7,709 nt of DNA from Gammaproteobacteria bacterium (lineage in GTDB: Bacteria; Pseudomonadota; Gammaproteobacteria; Chromatiales; Chromatiaceae): positions 1-7,709 of the forward strand of contig JAHDCB010000078.1 in assembly GCA_020630035.1 (NCBI GenBank), in the 5' to 3' direction. The translations under genes and the position numbers were made by a program. Under the pieces are notes generated by a model. That model was not told where the DNA came from and made no database searches. It saw only the letters and a program-made list of their open reading frames with translations. Shown one piece after another: positions 1 to 5,864 of the stretch. Every line of letters starts with the position of its first letter. The first letter of the stretch is position 1.

Positions 1-806
1 ATGCAACCTATTATCGCCCCGGTGGCGTGTATCGAGACCTGCCGGAACAGATGCCGCAGTTTCAGGCTGGCCGTTTCTGCAGCGAACAGGAAGCAAAACA
101 GCGTAATGCTGCACGACAAGGCTCGTTACTGGATTTTATCGAAGACTTTGCCAACCGCTTCCCGAAGCTGGTGGACGAATATGAAACCCTGCTGACCGAC
201 AACCGTATCTGGAAACAGCGGACTGTCGGAATCGGTGTGGTCAGCCCGGAACGGGCGCAACAGCTCAGTTTCAGCGGCCCGATGCTGCGCGGCTCCGGCA
301 TCGCCTGGGATTTGCGTAAAAAGCAGCCCTATGCTGCCTATGCAGATGTCGATTTTGACATCCCGATCGGCACTCAGGGCGACTGTTATGATCGCTACCT
401 GGTACGTGTACATGAACTACGCGAATCCACGCGCATCATTCAGCAATGCATTCAATGGTTACGCGCTAACCCAGGCCCGGTGATGGTTGAAGACCATAAA
501 ATCACTCCGCCGAAACGAGCAACCATGAAAGCTGACATGGAGGCCCTGATCCATCACTTCAAACTGTTTACCGAAGGCTTCTGCCCACCGCCAGGTGAAG
601 CCTACGCAGCCGTAGAAGCACCCAAGGGTGAGTTCGGCGTCTATCTGATCTCAGATGGTGCGAATAAGCCGTACCGTGTCAAGGTGCGTGCACCCGGCTT
701 TGCCCACCTGGCCGCGATGGATGAAATGGCACGAGGGCACATGTTATCGGATGTGGTCGCCATCATCGGCACCATGGACGTTGTGTTTGGCGAAATTGAC
801 CGTTAA
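1..806 (+). CDS. nuoD: NADH-quinone oxidoreductase subunit D, 3' part only
   Basis: This is the C-terminal 267 residues of NuoD (the 49-kDa subunit homologue), which helps form the quinone site in the peripheral arm of complex I. The reading frame is open from base 3 (first residues ATYYRPGGVYRDLP), so the start lies upstream and roughly a third of the usual ~417-residue protein is missing. Family signatures seen: TDNRIWKQRTVGIG, FSGPMLRGSGIAWDLRK, DVDFDIPIGTQGDCYDRY, MVEDHKITPP, FTEGFCPPPGEAYAAVEAPKGEFG, and the intact C-terminal end DVVFGEIDR. Because the N-terminal part is absent, a NuoC-NuoD fusion cannot be excluded. nuoE follows after 21 bases in the usual order. Identification is secure. 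Confidence 0.97.
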   Translation, partial: ATYYRPGGVYRDLPEQMPQFQAGRFCSEQEAKQRNAARQGSLLDFIEDFANRFPKLVDEYETLLTDNRIWKQRTVGIGVVSPERAQQLSFSGPMLRGSGIAWDLRKKQPYAAYADVDFDIPIGTQGDCYDRYLVRVHELRESTRIIQQCIQWLRANPGPVMVEDHKITPPKRATMKADMEALIHHFKLFTEGFCPPPGEAYAAVEAPKGEFGVYLISDGANKPYRVKVRAPGFAHLAAMDEMARGHMLSDVVAIIGTMDVVFGEIDR

Positions 807-827
807 TTCAGTAAGAGCCCAGAATTC

Positions 828-1373
828 ATGAGTTTGCGCAATACTCCCATGCAAACCCCGGTGCCACATCCGGATAAGGCCAGCCTGTTCAACCCGGACA
901 TCCGGGTCGAAATTGACCACTGGGTCGCAAAATATCCGGCTGAATGGAAACAATCTGCTTGCATGGCCGCACTGATGATTGTGCAGGAAGACAACGGCGG
1001 ACATCTGACCAACGAGCTGATGGACAAGGTGGCAGATTATCTGGATATGCCACCGATTGCGGTCTACGAAGTCGGCAGCTTTTATGCCATGTACGAGCAT
1101 AAACCGGTCGGTAAACACAAGATCTGCCTGTGCACCAACATATCCTGCATGCTGAACGGCTCAGATACTATCTACCAGCACCTGCAACAACGGTTGAATA
1201 TCAGCTTTGGCGAAGTCACTGACAATGGCCAGTTCAGTCTGAAGGAAGTCGAATGTCTTGGTGCCTGTTGTGGTGCCCCGATGATGCAGATTGGCGACAC
1301 CTACTACGAAAACCTGACCCCGCAACGGGTTGACCAGATCCTGGACAACCTGGAGGCCACCGATGGCAAATGA
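828..1373 (+). CDS. nuoE: NADH-quinone oxidoreductase subunit E (2Fe-2S, 24-kDa type)
   Basis: NuoE is 181 residues long, normal for the family, and carries the [2Fe-2S] cluster N1a next to the FMN-containing NuoF in the NADH dehydrogenase module on the cytoplasmic side. The thioredoxin-fold ferredoxin ligands are visible as C102-x4-C107 (CTNISC) and C143-x3-C147 (CLGAC). Upstream, VYEVGSFYAMY (about 79-89) is the conserved helical segment before the cluster domain. The ATG at 828 is preceded by a weak purine run (AAGAG, 813-817); a second in-frame ATG at 849 has no better ribosome site. The 3' end overlaps nuoF by 11 bases, suggesting coupled translation and equal output of the two partner subunits. 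Confidence 0.97.
   Translation: MSLRNTPMQTPVPHPDKASLFNPDIRVEIDHWVAKYPAEWKQSACMAALMIVQEDNGGHLTNELMDKVADYLDMPPIAVYEVGSFYAMYEHKPVGKHKICLCTNISCMLNGSDTIYQHLQQRLNISFGEVTDNGQFSLKEVECLGACCGAPMMQIGDTYYENLTPQRVDQILDNLEATDGK
1352..1356 (+). promoter_or_regulatory. Ribosome binding site of nuoF (GGAGG)
   Basis: GGAGG lies inside the end of nuoE, 6 bases before the ATG at 1363. It fixes that ATG as the nuoF start rather than the in-frame TTG at 1330, which would add 11 poorly conserved residues. Confidence 0.75.
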
Positions 1374-2637
1374 AGTTTGCTTCCGCACCCTGGACCAGTC
1401 AAAACCCTGGACCTTAGATAGCTACCGTGCTGCAGGCGGTTATCAGGCACTGGAGCAGATACTACGTGAACAAACACCGCAAGATCAGATTATCGACTGG
1501 GTGAAACAATCCGGATTACGCGGGCGAGGCGGCGCTGGCTTCCCCACCGGACTGAAATGGAGCTTTATCAATCGCACCGCCCCCGGCGAAAAATATATCG
1601 TCTGCAACTCAGATGAAGGCGAACCAGGCACCTGTAAAGACCGTGATATATTACGCTACAACCCCCATGCCTTAATTGAAGGTATGGTCATTGCTGGCTA
1701 CGCAATCGGTGCAGCTGTGGGTTATAACTATATTCGGGGAGAATTCCGGGAACCTTACGAACGCTTTGAAGCGGCTCTGGCAGAAGCCCGACAGGCCGGT
1801 TATCTCGGGCAGAACCTACTGGATTCTGATTTCAGCTACGAGCTACATACCCATTTGGGTGCCGGTGCTTACATCTGTGGCGAAGAAACCGCTCTGCTGG
1901 AATCGCTGGAAGGTAAAAAAGGGCAGCCACGCTTCAAACCACCTTTTCCAGCCGTATTCGGGCTATATGGTCGCCCGACCGTCATCAACAATACCGAGAC
2001 CCTCGCCTCAGTCCCGGACATTGTGCGTCAGGGCGCGGACTGGTTTCGGGAAATCGGCGTCGAAAAAAGCGGTGGCCCAAAGTTATTTTCAGTCTCAGGC
2101 AACGTCAACAAGCCAGGAAACTTTGAAGTTCCACTTGGCACACCGTTTGCCGAACTGCTGGAAATGGCTGGCGGTGTGCGTGACGGACGTCCACTAAAGG
2201 CGGTGATTCCGGGTGGCTCATCTGCACCCGTATTGCCCGGAGCCACCATGCTGGACCTGAACATGGACTATGAGAGCATCGCCAATGCCGGCTCCATGCT
2301 CGGCTCCGGTGCCGTAATCGTGATGGACGACACCAATTGCATGGTGAAGGTCTTAGACCGTATCTCCTACTTCTATTACGAAGAATCCTGCGGGCAATGC
2401 ACCCCTTGCCGTGAAGGCACCGGCTGGATGCACCGCGTCGTGCACCGCATCGAACACGGCCAGGGAAAACCAGAAGACCTGGATCTGTTAGACGATGTCG
2501 CTAAAAAAATTATGGGGCGCACCATCTGCGCCTTAGGAGACGCAGCTGCCTTACCCGTCGCTAGTTTTGTACAACACTTCCGGGACGAATTCAGCTACCA
2601 TATCGAACACAAACGGTGTATGGTACAAGCTCCCTGA
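1363..2637 (+). CDS. nuoF: NADH-quinone oxidoreductase subunit F (FMN, NADH-binding, 51-kDa type)
   Basis: NuoF oxidises NADH and passes electrons through FMN to the iron-sulfur chain of complex I. With the start at 1363 it has 424 residues, the usual length. In order: the glycine-rich FMN/NADH segment GLRGRGGAGFPTGLKW (51-66); CNSDEGEPGT (81-90); the nucleotide-binding stretch around GAGAYICGEETALLESLEG (166-184); the SLBB-like region from about 235 to 300; and the C-terminal [4Fe-4S] N3 domain with C343, C346, C349 (ESCGQCTPCREG) and C389 (TICALGDAA). All ligand cysteines are present. It overlaps nuoE. The gene expected next, nuoG, does not follow; pyrF begins 12 bases after the stop. The nuoF end itself looks complete, so the break is not a truncation of this gene. 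Confidence 0.98.
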   Translation: MANEVCFRTLDQSKPWTLDSYRAAGGYQALEQILREQTPQDQIIDWVKQSGLRGRGGAGFPTGLKWSFINRTAPGEKYIVCNSDEGEPGTCKDRDILRYNPHALIEGMVIAGYAIGAAVGYNYIRGEFREPYERFEAALAEARQAGYLGQNLLDSDFSYELHTHLGAGAYICGEETALLESLEGKKGQPRFKPPFPAVFGLYGRPTVINNTETLASVPDIVRQGADWFREIGVEKSGGPKLFSVSGNVNKPGNFEVPLGTPFAELLEMAGGVRDGRPLKAVIPGGSSAPVLPGATMLDLNMDYESIANAGSMLGSGAVIVMDDTNCMVKVLDRISYFYYEESCGQCTPCREGTGWMHRVVHRIEHGQGKPEDLDLLDDVAKKIMGRTICALGDAAALPVASFVQHFRDEFSYHIEHKRCMVQAP

Positions 2638-2649
2638 GATGCTGAACTG

Positions 2650-3396
2650 ATGTCAGAAATTAAGACCCGCTCACTTTCCTCCAAAGCGATACCCGCACAC
2701 GAACGGCTCATCTTTGCGTTGGATGTACCTAGTGTAGATGAAGCCAAGCACATGGTAGAGTCACTGGGTGACAGCGTTAATTTTTACAAGCTCGGGCTTG
2801 AGCTATTCATGGCAGGCGGCTATTTTGAGCTAATCGAATGGCTCAATCAACGCGGCAAAAAGGTCTTTGCTGATCTCAAGTTTTACGATGTGCCACAAAC
2901 AGTTGAATCAGCAGTACGGCAATTAGCACAACACGAAGGCGTCACCTTTGCTACAGTACATGCTGCAGATAGCCTGCTGACCGCAGCATGCCGCGCCAAA
3001 CGACACCTCAATATTCTGGCGGTCACCGTTCTGACCAGCCTGGACCAGGGTGACTTAGACGACCTGGGGTTCCAGGCAGATGTCAAACAAATCGTATTGT
3101 CGCGCGCCCGGCGCGCGCTGCAACTGGGTTGCGACGGCGTCGTTTCATCCGGCCTGGAAGCATCTGACCTCAGGCAACAACTGGGCGAGCAGCTTCTCAT
3201 CGTAACACCCGGCATCCGCCCGATACAAAATACCGATGATCAGAAAAGGACCGTGAACGTCGAACAAGCATTCCACAACGGTGCTGACTATATCGTCGTC
3301 GGCAGACCGATCAAAGACCACCACGGCTTCAACACACCCCGCGACGCTGCTGTATCAATTCAACAACATATCACGACCTTGTTTCACACGTCATAA
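2650..3396 (+). CDS. pyrF: Orotidine 5'-phosphate decarboxylase
   Basis: PyrF (248 residues) decarboxylates OMP to UMP, the last step of pyrimidine synthesis, as a cytoplasmic (beta/alpha)8-barrel dimer. Visible active-site elements: FALDV with D25, YKLGLELF with K47, the catalytic D75-x-K77-x-x-D80 (DLKFYD), phosphate-binding TPGIRP (186-191), and VVGRPI with R219. The catalytic loop reads FYDVPQTV, where many bacterial enzymes have xHDIPNTV, so it belongs to a divergent sub-branch, but every catalytic acid and the lysine are kept. The first ~15 residues are poorly conserved, so the start could be slightly later; the ATG at 2650 lacks a strong ribosome site and may depend on ribosomes leaving nuoF 12 bases upstream. 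Location between nuoF and a toxin-antitoxin-like pair is unusual. Confidence 0.96.
   Translation: MSEIKTRSLSSKAIPAHERLIFALDVPSVDEAKHMVESLGDSVNFYKLGLELFMAGGYFELIEWLNQRGKKVFADLKFYDVPQTVESAVRQLAQHEGVTFATVHAADSLLTAACRAKRHLNILAVTVLTSLDQGDLDDLGFQADVKQIVLSRARRALQLGCDGVVSSGLEASDLRQQLGEQLLIVTPGIRPIQNTDDQKRTVNVEQAFHNGADYIVVGRPIKDHHGFNTPRDAAVSIQQHITTLFHTS
3101..3117. repeat. GC-only palindrome inside pyrF
   Basis: The 17 bases form an inverted repeat with 8-bp arms and one central base, all G or C, in a gene of roughly balanced composition. It encodes the ARRA stretch (about residues 152-155), which appears to be an ordinary helix, so it may be a coding coincidence. As RNA it could form a tight 7-bp stem with a 3-base loop. 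Confidence 0.5.
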
Positions 3397-3397
3397 C

Positions 3398-3403
3398 GAG
3401 GGG
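3398..3403 (+). promoter_or_regulatory. Ribosome binding site of the antitoxin candidate (GAGGGG)
   Basis: GAGGGG starts just after the pyrF stop and lies 6 bases before the ATG at 3410. It selects this start over an in-frame ATG at 3281 inside pyrF. The downstream toxin has no comparable site, so the first gene should be translated more strongly, as expected for an antitoxin. Confidence 0.7.
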
Positions 3404-3409
3404 TTCTCT

Positions 3410-3577
3410 ATGGACGCACTCACCTCTGAAAACAGCAAAACAACATACGATCAGGAAGCATCAGACAATACCCTGGCAAAATTCAAAGACATGTTAGAGA
3501 CAGCAGAGGCCAGCAATTTACACCCTTTCTGCATGCAAGACATCATACATCGAGCCGAGAAAAAACTGGCAGCATGA
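3410..3577 (+). CDS. Small acidic protein, candidate antitoxin of a ParE/RelE-type pair
   Basis: A 55-residue protein that I do not recognise by sequence. The N-terminal half is polar and acidic (MDALTSENSKTTYDQEAS), followed by a likely amphipathic helix (about 20-33, NTLAKFKDMLETAE) and a C-terminal helix with a basic end (about 42-55, MQDIIHRAEKKLAA). No ribbon-helix-helix, helix-turn-helix or Phd/YefM motif is evident. The antitoxin role is inferred from context: small size, a strong ribosome site, and a 4-base ATGA overlap with a downstream ParE-like toxin gene. Antitoxins of ParE toxins are usually about 70-95 residues with an N-terminal DNA-binding domain, so this one is short and may not bind DNA. 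Composition is AT-richer than the nuo and his genes. It could instead be an unrelated small protein. Confidence 0.65.
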   Translation: MDALTSENSKTTYDQEASDNTLAKFKDMLETAEASNLHPFCMQDIIHRAEKKLAA

Positions 3578-3861
3578 AGCTGACAATCAGTGATCATGCA
3601 CGCCAGGATATAGAAAACATCTACATTTATTCATATCAGAAATTCGGACGACAAAAAGCGAGGCAATATATACGACAGATTGAGCAACGCATTTATCAGA
3701 TTCGGGATAACCCAAAACTCAGTAAAAACCTGAATTTCATCAAACAAGACCTCAGACGCATCATCATATTCAGCCACGCGATCTATTACCTGACAAAACC
3801 TGAAGAACTGATTATCCTGCGCATCTTACATCAAAGCCAAGATGCCGTACGGCATTTATAA
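3574..3861 (+). CDS. ParE/RelE-superfamily toxin
   Basis: This 95-residue basic protein has the length and pattern of the ParE branch of the RelE/ParE toxins: an opening strand and helix MKLTISDHARQDIENIYIYS, then FGRQKARQYIRQIEQRIYQI (about 24-43), DNPKLSKN, the strand LRRIIIFSHAIYYL (60-73), and the closing ILRILHQSQD (81-90). ParE members poison DNA gyrase while RelE members cut mRNA at the ribosome; sequence alone does not settle which applies here, but the closing ILHxxxD pattern favours ParE. Its ATG overlaps the stop of the preceding gene by 4 bases and has no good ribosome site, consistent with coupled, lower translation. By hand count positions 3601-3780 are about 39% GC, well below sampled nuoF and hisB stretches, hinting at acquisition from elsewhere. 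The frame is intact. Confidence 0.85.
   Translation: MKLTISDHARQDIENIYIYSYQKFGRQKARQYIRQIEQRIYQIRDNPKLSKNLNFIKQDLRRIIIFSHAIYYLTKPEELIILRILHQSQDAVRHL
3790..3818 (+). promoter_or_regulatory. Possible sigma-70-type promoter for the his-tat genes, inside the toxin gene
   Basis: CTGACA (3790-3795, 5 of 6 matches to TTGACA) is followed after 17 bases by TATCCT (3813-3818, 4 of 6 matches to TATAAT). Transcription would begin near 3825, giving a leader of about 64 bases before hisB. The match is moderate and such pairs arise by chance, especially in AT-rich coding sequence. The position before hisB makes it worth recording. Confidence 0.25.
3842..3855. repeat. Perfect 14-bp palindrome at the 3' end of the toxin gene
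   Basis: ATGCCGTACGGCAT reads the same on both strands. It covers codons for the last residues of the toxin and sits about 34 bases before the hisB start, just downstream of the candidate promoter. It could be an operator half-site pair, or as RNA a short hairpin (5-bp stem, GTAC loop) followed by TTTAT. The hairpin is too short for a convincing terminator. No second copy was noticed in the window. Confidence 0.4.
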
Positions 3862-3876
3862 ACCGCCACCATACTT

Positions 3877-3881
3877 AAGGA
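3877..3881 (+). promoter_or_regulatory. Ribosome binding site of hisB (AAGGA)
   Basis: AAGGA lies 7 bases before the TTG at 3889. It supports this rare start codon, since the reading frame has no ATG nearby at the expected N-terminus and the residues right after it (ARTAQIERNTSET) align with the HisB family start. Confidence 0.7.
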
Positions 3882-3888
3882 ATCACTC

Positions 3889-4479
3889 TTGGCGCGTACT
3901 GCTCAAATAGAACGCAATACCTCAGAAACACAGATTCAGGTCGAAATCAATCTGGATGGTTGTGGCCAAGCTCAGTTTGATACAGGCCTGCCGTTCCTGG
4001 AGCACATGCTGGACCAGATCGCCCGCCACGGACTGATTGACCTGACTATCCAGGCAAGAGGTGATCTGCATATAGATGCGCACCACACGGTGGAAGATAT
4101 TGGCATCACCCTCGGTCAGGCCATCGCCCAAGCCATCGGCAACAAACAAGGCATCCAGCGTTATGGTCATGCGTATGTGCCATTAGACGAAGCCTTATCA
4201 CGCGTAGCACTGGATCTATCTGGTCGCCCAGGGCTCTGCATGCAGGTTGAATTCGTACGTAGTCAGATTGGCAACTTTGATGTTGACCTGTTCCACGAAT
4301 TCTTTCAGGGCCTGGTCAACCATGCACAAATCACGCTGCATATTGATAACCTGCGCGGAACGAATGCACACCACCAGGCCGAAACCATCTTCAAGGCATT
4401 TGGCAGAGCACTGCGCCTTGCCATAGCAACCGACCCCAGGCAGGCGGGACAAATCCCCTCAACCAAGGGTTGTCTGTGA
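3889..4479 (+). CDS. hisB: Imidazoleglycerol-phosphate dehydratase (monofunctional)
   Basis: HisB (196 residues) removes water from imidazoleglycerol phosphate to give imidazoleacetol phosphate, step six of histidine synthesis; family members work as manganese-dependent 24-mers in the cytoplasm. Metal and substrate motifs are all seen: LPFLEHML (34-41), DAHHTVED (63-70), FHEFFQGLVNHA (135-146) with H136, NAHHQAE (159-165), and the closing STKG (191-194). The protein is the dehydratase domain alone, lacking the N-terminal histidinol-phosphatase domain of enteric HisB, so the phosphatase must be encoded elsewhere. Translation starts at TTG, which may limit expression of this first his gene. The stop overlaps the hisH GTG start by 4 bases (GTGA). 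Confidence 0.97.
   Translation: MARTAQIERNTSETQIQVEINLDGCGQAQFDTGLPFLEHMLDQIARHGLIDLTIQARGDLHIDAHHTVEDIGITLGQAIAQAIGNKQGIQRYGHAYVPLDEALSRVALDLSGRPGLCMQVEFVRSQIGNFDVDLFHEFFQGLVNHAQITLHIDNLRGTNAHHQAETIFKAFGRALRLAIATDPRQAGQIPSTKGCL
4465..4469 (+). promoter_or_regulatory. Ribosome binding site of hisH (AAGGG)
   Basis: AAGGG within the end of hisB lies 6 bases before the GTG at 4476. An in-frame TTG at 4470 directly abuts it with no spacer, so GTG is preferred as the hisH start. Confidence 0.65.
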
Positions 4480-5108
4480 GCCAGACGATCGCCATCATTG
4501 ATTATGGCATGGGGAACTTGCGTTCTGTAAAAAATGCTCTACAATATGCGGCCCCGAATGCCCGGGTAATCGTCACAGCAAAACCCCACCAAATCAGTTC
4601 TGCAGACCGTATTGTATTTCCAGGTCAAGGTGCAGCACGTGAATGTATGGGCGCAATAGCACAACATCAGTTGTCCGCTATTATTCGGCAAACAGCCACG
4701 GAAAAGCCTTTTTTAGGCATCTGTATGGGATTGCAGGTACTACTGACCCATTCAGCGGAAAACTGCGGGACGCCTCTACTGAACCTGCATTCAGGTCAGG
4801 TTAAACGGTTCGAGCCGACCACACCTGATGTAAAAATCCCCCATATGGGCTGGAATCAGGTTAATATCGTGCAAGATCACCCGTTATGGGCGGGTATTAA
4901 AACAGGCAGCCGATTTTATTTCGTCCATAGCTACTACACACAACCAAACGACCCTGCCTTAATCAGTGCCACAACCGAATACAGCCTGACATTTACAGCT
5001 GCAATTGCCACCAGCACCCTGTTCGCCTGTCAGTTTCATCCAGAAAAAAGCGCAGATACCGGATTACAGCTACTACGCAATTTTGTTTCCTGGCAACCCA
5101 CGCATTAA
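4476..5108 (+). CDS. hisH: Imidazole glycerol phosphate synthase, glutaminase subunit
   Basis: HisH releases ammonia from glutamine and channels it into HisF, its partner in imidazole glycerol phosphate synthase. With the GTG start it has 210 residues, as usual. It is a class I glutamine amidotransferase: IAIIDYGMGNLRSV at the N-terminus, PGQGA (49-53) for the oxyanion strand, the nucleophile C83 in GICMGLQ, PHMGWN (122-127) and FVHSYY (149-154) at the HisF interface, and the catalytic H188 and E190 in QFHPEKS. The full Cys-His-Glu triad is present. The start overlaps the hisB stop; hisA follows after 15 bases. The alternative TTG start at 4470 would add two residues. Confidence 0.97.
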   Translation: MSQTIAIIDYGMGNLRSVKNALQYAAPNARVIVTAKPHQISSADRIVFPGQGAARECMGAIAQHQLSAIIRQTATEKPFLGICMGLQVLLTHSAENCGTPLLNLHSGQVKRFEPTTPDVKIPHMGWNQVNIVQDHPLWAGIKTGSRFYFVHSYYTQPNDPALISATTEYSLTFTAAIATSTLFACQFHPEKSADTGLQLLRNFVSWQPTH

Positions 5109-5123
5109 TCAGGCCGAACCACG

Positions 5124-5864
5124 ATGCTACTGATACCGGCGATTGATCTGAAAGATAGGCAATGCGTCCGATTACGCCAGGGGCGGATGGAAGACGACAC
5201 CCGGTTTTCGGATGACCCGGTTGCAATGGCAAATCGCTGGGTGGACGCTGGTGCGCGTCGCCTGCACTTGGTCGACCTCAATGGTGCCTTTGCTGGAGAA
5301 CCAGTTAACCGAACCATTATCACCGACATTTGCTCTGCCCACCCACAATTACCCATCCAGTTGGGTGGTGGTATTCGTAACGAACAAACGATAGAAGCGT
5401 ATCTCAACCTCGGTATCCAATACTGCATCCTGGGAACACGCGCCGTACAAGAACCCGCTTTTGTAGCGCGCGCCTGTCGTGCCTTTCCGGGACAAATCAT
5501 TGTCGGATTAGATGCGAAGGCCGGGCAAGTCGCGATCAACGGCTGGGCAGAAACCACTCCCTATACCGTTCACGAACTAGCACAACAATTTACCGACATG
5601 GGTGTTAGTGCTATTATCTATACCGACATCGGGCGGGATGGTATGCTACAAGGTGTAAATGCCGCAGCAACCGCTGCCTTAGCCCAAGCCATAAAGACAC
5701 CCGTCATTGCTTCCGGCGGCATCACCAACCTAGGCGATATCCAGGAACTGTGCGCACCAGACAATCAAATCATGGGTGCCATCACCGGACGCGCCATCTA
5801 CGAAGGTACACTAGACTTTACAGCAGGACAACGCCTTGCTGATCAGTGCGACCTCACGCCCTGA
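5124..5864 (+). CDS. hisA: Phosphoribosylformimino-5-aminoimidazole carboxamide ribotide isomerase (ProFAR isomerase)
   Basis: HisA (246 residues) opens the aminoaldose ring of ProFAR to the aminoketose PRFAR, the substrate of HisF/HisH. The barrel carries twofold-repeated phosphate motifs: MLLIPAIDLK with the general base D8, HLVDLNGA (48-55), QLGGGIR (79-85), GLDAKAG with the general acid D130 (128-134), IIYTDIGRDGM (164-174), VIASGGI (194-200) and GAITGRAIYEG (218-228). All are intact. No strong ribosome site precedes the ATG, though it lies only 15 bases after hisH. The stop shares one base with the hisF start (TGATG). Confidence 0.97.
   Translation: MLLIPAIDLKDRQCVRLRQGRMEDDTRFSDDPVAMANRWVDAGARRLHLVDLNGAFAGEPVNRTIITDICSAHPQLPIQLGGGIRNEQTIEAYLNLGIQYCILGTRAVQEPAFVARACRAFPGQIIVGLDAKAGQVAINGWAETTPYTVHELAQQFTDMGVSAIIYTDIGRDGMLQGVNAAATAALAQAIKTPVIASGGITNLGDIQELCAPDNQIMGAITGRAIYEGTLDFTAGQRLADQCDLTP

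Noticed and set aside
1676..2197. 173-codon plus-strand open frame within nuoF
   Set aside because: It is in a second frame of the strongly conserved nuoF, with no ribosome site or recognisable motif.
2883..3215. 110-codon minus-strand open frame opposite pyrF
   Set aside because: It is rich in Arg, Ser and Cys, as typical of antisense frames, and opposite a complete conserved gene.
3281..3409. In-frame upstream extension of the antitoxin candidate from an ATG inside pyrF
   Set aside because: It lies entirely within pyrF in another frame, and the strong GAGGGG site 6 bases before the ATG at 3410 gives a far better start.
3842..3860. Rho-independent terminator between the toxin gene and hisB
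   Set aside because: The stem is only 5-6 bp and the following T run is short and interrupted, so termination is unlikely to be efficient.
5105..5557. 150-codon open frame on the minus strand
   Set aside because: It is antisense to hisA, which carries all catalytic motifs; the minus-strand translation shows no recognisable family and looks like a shadow of the coding strand.
5846..5863. Earlier GTG start for hisF
   Set aside because: It would add six residues overlapping hisA and not found in HisF; the ATG at 5864 gives the canonical MLAKRIIPCLDV start.
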